A model generated the notes under the pieces. The model did no database searches, was not told the DNA's origin, and was given only the letters and a program-made list of their open reading frames with translations. From CAYLLT01 sp964548565 (lineage in GTDB: Bacteria > Planctomycetota > Phycisphaerae > UBA1845 > PWPN01), in NCBI GenBank assembly GCA_964548565.1, contig CAZJTF010000062.1, positions 1 to 24,493 of the forward strand: a stretch of DNA of 24,493 bases. The letters run 5' to 3'. Shown here piece by piece: positions 21,447-24,493 of this stretch (position 1 is the first letter of the stretch; each line of letters opens with the position of its first letter). The translations under genes were made by a program, and so were the position numbers.

Positions 21447-21458
21447 TTGGCGATACCG
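21438..21458. promoter_or_regulatory. Inverted repeat, candidate operator
   Basis: CGGTAT (21438-21443) and ATACCG (21453-21458) are perfect inverted arms with a 9-bp spacer, downstream of the TTGACA box and about 60 bp before the ATG at 21519. Confidence 0.35.
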
Positions 21459-21518
21459 TCCGCGCCGCGTGTGTGTCGGTCGCACGCCGGGGCCAAGCTC
21501 TTCCGCAGTGAGGACGAG

Positions 21519-23363
21519 ATGAGAACGCGAACGCAGCGCGCCAACGTCGGGTTCGCCGTGGCAGCCGCCAGCCTGCTGGTGACGAGCGTATCGCTCGCAC
21601 AGGAGCCGGTCGGTCGCGCCCGGCTGACATCGGGAGAGCGTCTCGAACGCATCGTCATTAGTTCGATCGACGGTTACCGGCAGTCGTCATATCCCTCGAT
21701 TGAACGGCTGGCCGACGGGCGGCTGCTGTGCGTCTTCTCCGCAATCGACAAACGCACCGGCGGCAAGATGATCGTCGCGGGGCGGTTTTCGTCGGATCAT
21801 GGGCGCACGTGGAGTGAGCCGCAGGTCCTGATCGACACGAAGGGACTGCACGATTACGACCCGAACATCGTGGTCATCGGTCGCCGGGTCATCGTGAGTT
21901 CCACCACGACGCCGGCCGGCGAGGCGATTACCGTCTCGCGCACGATTGCAGTCCGCAGCGAGGATAACGGCCGGACGTGGGGCAAACCGTACGACATCCC
22001 GATGGGGCACCGGTACACCTCAGGCAAGATCAACAACGGCATCGTGCTTCGGGACGGCAGCGTGCTCTTCGGCTACACCTGGGAGCCGCAGCTCGAGAAG
22101 ATCGAGAAGCTGCCGTCCGAGGGCGACATGATCCAGCGGTCGGCGGTGATGATTTCACGAGACGGGGGGGACACGTGGACCTCCAGCGAAGGCGTGGCGG
22201 ACGACGCGCTGAAGATCCGGGATCGCAAGGGCGCGATCAGCGGGATCTGCGAGCCGGCAATCGTCGAACTGAGCGATGGCACAATCTACATGCTCGCCCG
22301 AACCGGGGTGGAGAGGCTCTACGAATCCCGGAGCAAAGACGGCGGTCAGACGTGGTCGAGGCCCGTCGCCTCGCCGCTGACAGGTCACAACGCGCCGGCG
22401 GCGGTCTGCCGATTCACGGGGAAACGTCCGGGGATTCTGGTCGTCTGGAACAACTCGCCGGTCGATCGGTGGCCGCTCTGCGTGGCCGCTTCGTTTGACG
22501 ATGCCAGGACGTGGACCCCGCCGGTGGAGATCGCGAACACGCCCGGCTTCCAGTGCTCATACCCGGGCTGCACCCAGGCCGCCGACGGAAAACTGGTCGT
22601 TACCTGGCAGCAGGCGGGCAAGAACGGCACCTGCGAGGTGCTGGCGGTGCGGTTCCCCCCGGAGTGGCTCGTCGAGACCGCGGCATCCCGCCCCTCTGCC
22701 GAATCACGGCCGGGGGGGCGTCCCAACGTGGCGGCCATGCCCATGCCGCGCGAGGAGCCCGTCTGGGTCGAACGGCACCGCGCGATCAACGCGCGCGCCC
22801 GGCGCGGGGGCGTTGACATCGTGTTTCTGGGGGACTCGATCACGCAGCGCTGGGAGAGCGCGGGACGGGCCGAATGGGCCCTCTTCGGCGACCGGGCGCT
22901 GAATGCGGGCATCGACGGCAACGGTACGCAGACGGTGCTCTGGCGGATCCGGAACGGCAACATTGACGGCATCCGTCCCCGCGCCGCGGTCCTGATGATC
23001 GGCACCAACAACTCCACCGATCCGAACCAGAGCTCTGCGGACATTGCGGAAGGCATTTCGGCCATCGTACAGGAACTTCGCGACCGCCTGCCCGCAACGA
23101 AGATTCTGCTGCTGGCGATCTTCCCCCGCGGGAAGACCGTGACGCCGGAGCGGGTCCGAGGGAGCGAGGCGAGCCGCCTCGCGTCGAGACTTGCGGACGG
23201 CAAGTGGGTCCACTATTTGGACATCGGCTCAAGCTTCCTGGAGCCTGACGGTTCAATATCGGCCGAGGTGATGCCGGACTTCGTCCATCTGAGCGCAAAA
23301 GGGTACGTCATCTGGGCCAAAGCGATGAAGCCCAAGCTGGACGAGTTACTCGCTGATGACTGA
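21519..23363 (+). CDS. Secreted BNR (sialidase-like) propeller fused to SGNH/GDSL esterase
   Basis: 614 aa from the ATG at 21519 (GAGGA five bases upstream), opening with a signal peptide (core NVGFAVAAASLLVTSVSLAQ); the open frame back to 21153 overlaps the pseudopilin gene and is not used. Residues about 40-385 are a BNR propeller with Asp boxes at 91-98 (SSDHGRTW), 147-154 (SEDNGRTW), 213-220 (SRDGGDTW), 272-279 (SKDGGQTW) and 325-332 (SFDDARTW). An arginine in MLARTGVERLYESR is in a sialidase-like context, but F/YRIP is replaced by SSYPSIERL. Residues about 430-614 are an SGNH hydrolase: block I GDSITQRW with Ser440, block II Gly in NAGIDGNGTQ, block III GTNN (495-498), block V Asp587-x-x-His590 (DFVH). 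In a sialic-acid setting this would be an O-acetyl esterase; other acetylated glycans are possible. Confidence 0.9.
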   Translation: MRTRTQRANVGFAVAAASLLVTSVSLAQEPVGRARLTSGERLERIVISSIDGYRQSSYPSIERLADGRLLCVFSAIDKRTGGKMIVAGRFSSDHGRTWSEPQVLIDTKGLHDYDPNIVVIGRRVIVSSTTTPAGEAITVSRTIAVRSEDNGRTWGKPYDIPMGHRYTSGKINNGIVLRDGSVLFGYTWEPQLEKIEKLPSEGDMIQRSAVMISRDGGDTWTSSEGVADDALKIRDRKGAISGICEPAIVELSDGTIYMLARTGVERLYESRSKDGGQTWSRPVASPLTGHNAPAAVCRFTGKRPGILVVWNNSPVDRWPLCVAASFDDARTWTPPVEIANTPGFQCSYPGCTQAADGKLVVTWQQAGKNGTCEVLAVRFPPEWLVETAASRPSAESRPGGRPNVAAMPMPREEPVWVERHRAINARARRGGVDIVFLGDSITQRWESAGRAEWALFGDRALNAGIDGNGTQTVLWRIRNGNIDGIRPRAAVLMIGTNNSTDPNQSSADIAEGISAIVQELRDRLPATKILLLAIFPRGKTVTPERVRGSEASRLASRLADGKWVHYLDIGSSFLEPDGSISAEVMPDFVHLSAKGYVIWAKAMKPKLDELLADD

Positions 23364-23892
23364 ACGGGTCGGGATTCGCGGGCCGGCCATTCAGGCCGGA
23401 TGGGGGAACCGGCTGGCAGCCCTCCTGTTGCTTGCGTGTGGAGCGGGACGGGTCCACGCCCAGGTCCTCCTGTTCAACGGGCATGCGTTCCACTCGGAAT
23501 CGCGCGTTGCCGTGCTGTCGCCGGGTGTGATGAACCGGCTGGAGATCGCGCGCGGACAGTGGCCGGGCGAAAGGCCGTCGAGCCGACGCCGCGAGTCGGT
23601 ACTGACGGCGGTATCGATGCAATGCAGGGTGCTGAAGACGGACGTTCGGTTTGCTGGTGACAACACGAGAGGAAGACGACGTGGATTGCATTTCAGTATT
23701 CAAGGTGTGCACATGTTTGGTTGCGGCGCTCACCTTCTTCTGCATCGCCAGGCAGTCGGCGATCGGGGCGGAGACCTCTACCGCCGAGTCCCTGCGCTTC
23801 GCGGTGACCCGTGGTGTCAGCCTTCCCAAGTCCATGGGCGGTCAGGCGGCCGGCCTGGTGGACGGTGTCCCCGTCGTAACCGGGGGGAATGA
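23356..23892 (+). CDS. Doubtful ORF with a signal-peptide-like start, possibly a gene remnant
   Basis: 178-codon frame overlapping the stop of the BNR-SGNH gene (ATGA type). The first 36 or so residues look like a signal peptide (GNRLAALLLLACGAGRVHAQ) and codon third positions are GC-rich for about 80 codons, as in real genes nearby. After that the translation is Arg-rich and matches nothing I know, and the 3' third overlaps the Kelch gene in another frame. No clear SD. Possibilities: a small secreted protein, the 5' remnant of a frameshifted gene, or chance. No function assigned. Confidence 0.25.
   Translation: MTERVGIRGPAIQAGWGNRLAALLLLACGAGRVHAQVLLFNGHAFHSESRVAVLSPGVMNRLEIARGQWPGERPSSRRRESVLTAVSMQCRVLKTDVRFAGDNTRGRRRGLHFSIQGVHMFGCGAHLLLHRQAVGDRGGDLYRRVPALRGDPWCQPSQVHGRSGGRPGGRCPRRNRGE
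23364..23680. other. Region between BNR-SGNH gene and Kelch gene
   Basis: About 320 bp that holds only the doubtful ORF starting at 23356 and the SD of the Kelch gene (AGAGGAAG, 23668-23675). No hairpin or strong promoter recognised. Confidence 0.4.
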
Positions 23893-24493
23893 CTGGGTCG
23901 CGGGGCCCAAGAAGGTCTGGCGGAACACCACGTACGTCTTCAGGAACGGGCGATGGAGTGAGGGGCCCGAGCTCCCTCGCGCGCTGGCACACCCGGCGTT
24001 TGCGCACGATCAGAACGGCTTCTACGTCGCCGGCGGATCGGACAGCGATCATCAGTTTGCTGACGTGTTTCGGCTCGCGAGCTTGGGACCTTCCACTCGC
24101 TGGGAGAAGCTCACGCCATTGCCGGTTGCCGTTTCATCTGCGGCGGGTGCATGCCTCCAGCGGCGTTTTTACGTCGTGTCGGGAGAAACGGGCGGCGACA
24201 TGACGCGTCGGATGTGGTCGCTCGATGTGAGGGAACCGGGGGCGTCGTGGATGCCATGCCGCGACGTGCCGGGGACGCCCCGCACGCTGGCGGCCCTGGT
24301 AGCGGTCGGCAAGCACCTCTACCTGCTCGGGGGCGTGAGCAACTGGACACCGTTGACGCCGATGGCGGAGTGCCTGCGGTACGATCCTGCGGCGGACACG
24401 TGGGAGCGGATGAAGGATCTGCCGTTTTCCGGTTACGCGTGGTCGGCCAGCCCGGTGGATGGCGCCCACGTGCTGCTGGCGGGGTGCGCCGAT
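23681..24493 (+). CDS. Secreted Kelch-repeat protein, NanM-like, 3' partial
   Basis: At least 271 aa, running off the window. The GTG at 23681 is chosen because AGAGGAAG lies just upstream and the product starts with a signal peptide (VDCISVFKVCTCLVAALTFF, then CIARQSAIGAETS); the frame is closed by a TGA at 23633 and has no early ATG. Kelch blades are visible: AGLVDGVPVVTGGND, FYVAGGSDSD with WEKLTPLP, RRFYVVSGETGG, HLYLLGGVSNW with LRYDPAADTWERMKDLP. The Kelch family includes N-acetylneuraminate epimerase/mutarotase (NanM), a periplasmic enzyme that equilibrates sialic-acid anomers before uptake. The context (sialidase-like genes, aldolase of the NanA family, SSS carrier) makes that role plausible, but the substrate is not shown by the sequence. 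Confidence 0.85.
   Translation, partial: MDCISVFKVCTCLVAALTFFCIARQSAIGAETSTAESLRFAVTRGVSLPKSMGGQAAGLVDGVPVVTGGNDWVAGPKKVWRNTTYVFRNGRWSEGPELPRALAHPAFAHDQNGFYVAGGSDSDHQFADVFRLASLGPSTRWEKLTPLPVAVSSAAGACLQRRFYVVSGETGGDMTRRMWSLDVREPGASWMPCRDVPGTPRTLAALVAVGKHLYLLGGVSNWTPLTPMAECLRYDPAADTWERMKDLPFSGYAWSASPVDGAHVLLAGCAD

Noticed and set aside
20324..21658. 444-codon minus-strand open frame opposite the pseudopilin gene
   Set aside because: The plus strand has an unmistakable prepilin leader and spans the same DNA; the minus translation is low-complexity.

Overview
The window is GC-rich and reads as the chromosome of a planctomycete-like bacterium, most likely a Phycisphaerae-type lineage. This is an inference from gene content: a PEP-CTERM protein, a pseudopilin of the kind abundant in Planctomycetota, dockerin-like tails joined to six-cysteine GACC repeats, several BNR (Asp-box) propeller hydrolases and FG-GAP/VCBS propellers. 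No rRNA, tRNA, transposase, CRISPR or phage gene was seen.

Layout. (1) At the left edge, on +, is the 3' part of a dihydrodipicolinate synthase/N-acetylneuraminate lyase-family aldolase. It converges on (2) a compact eight-gene minus-strand operon, 17496 down to 962, whose genes overlap or lie at most 45 bp apart. In transcription order it encodes a modular secreted dockerin-like/Cys-repeat protein, three tandem paralogous FG-GAP propeller proteins (the last fused to modules like those of the first), a BNR protein without a signal peptide, a sodium:solute symporter, a secreted BNR hydrolase with a C-terminal beta-type domain, and an RraA/HMG-aldolase-family protein. (3) Upstream of the operon on the same strand is a GntR-LacI chimeric regulator. 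It is divergent from (4) a plus-strand series: a PEP-CTERM protein, a type II secretion-like pseudopilin, a secreted BNR-propeller/SGNH-esterase fusion, a doubtful short ORF, and a Kelch-repeat protein (GTG start, cut by the window end) of the kind that includes NanM-like mutarotases.

Working model (inference). The set resembles a sialic-acid-like or other acidic-sugar utilisation locus. Secreted BNR hydrolases and an esterase would release and de-acetylate the sugar, a Kelch protein would equilibrate anomers, the SSS carrier would import it, an intracellular BNR protein would act on imported material, and two aldolase-family enzymes (class I DapA/NanA type and metal-dependent RraA type) would cleave a keto-acid intermediate. 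The GntR-LacI protein would sense the ligand. Against simple sialic-acid use, none of the three BNR proteins shows the F/YRIP arginine motif of GH33 sialidases, and the NanA-like protein lacks the usual catalytic tyrosine and Thr-Thr pair. The true substrate is therefore open.

The most novel-looking element is a roughly 230-260 residue domain (STFD...DGV near the start, GRPLG in the middle, THLGW near the end). It occurs four times in three proteins and is combined with three different contexts: Cys repeats plus dockerin, an FG-GAP propeller, and a PEP-CTERM anchor.
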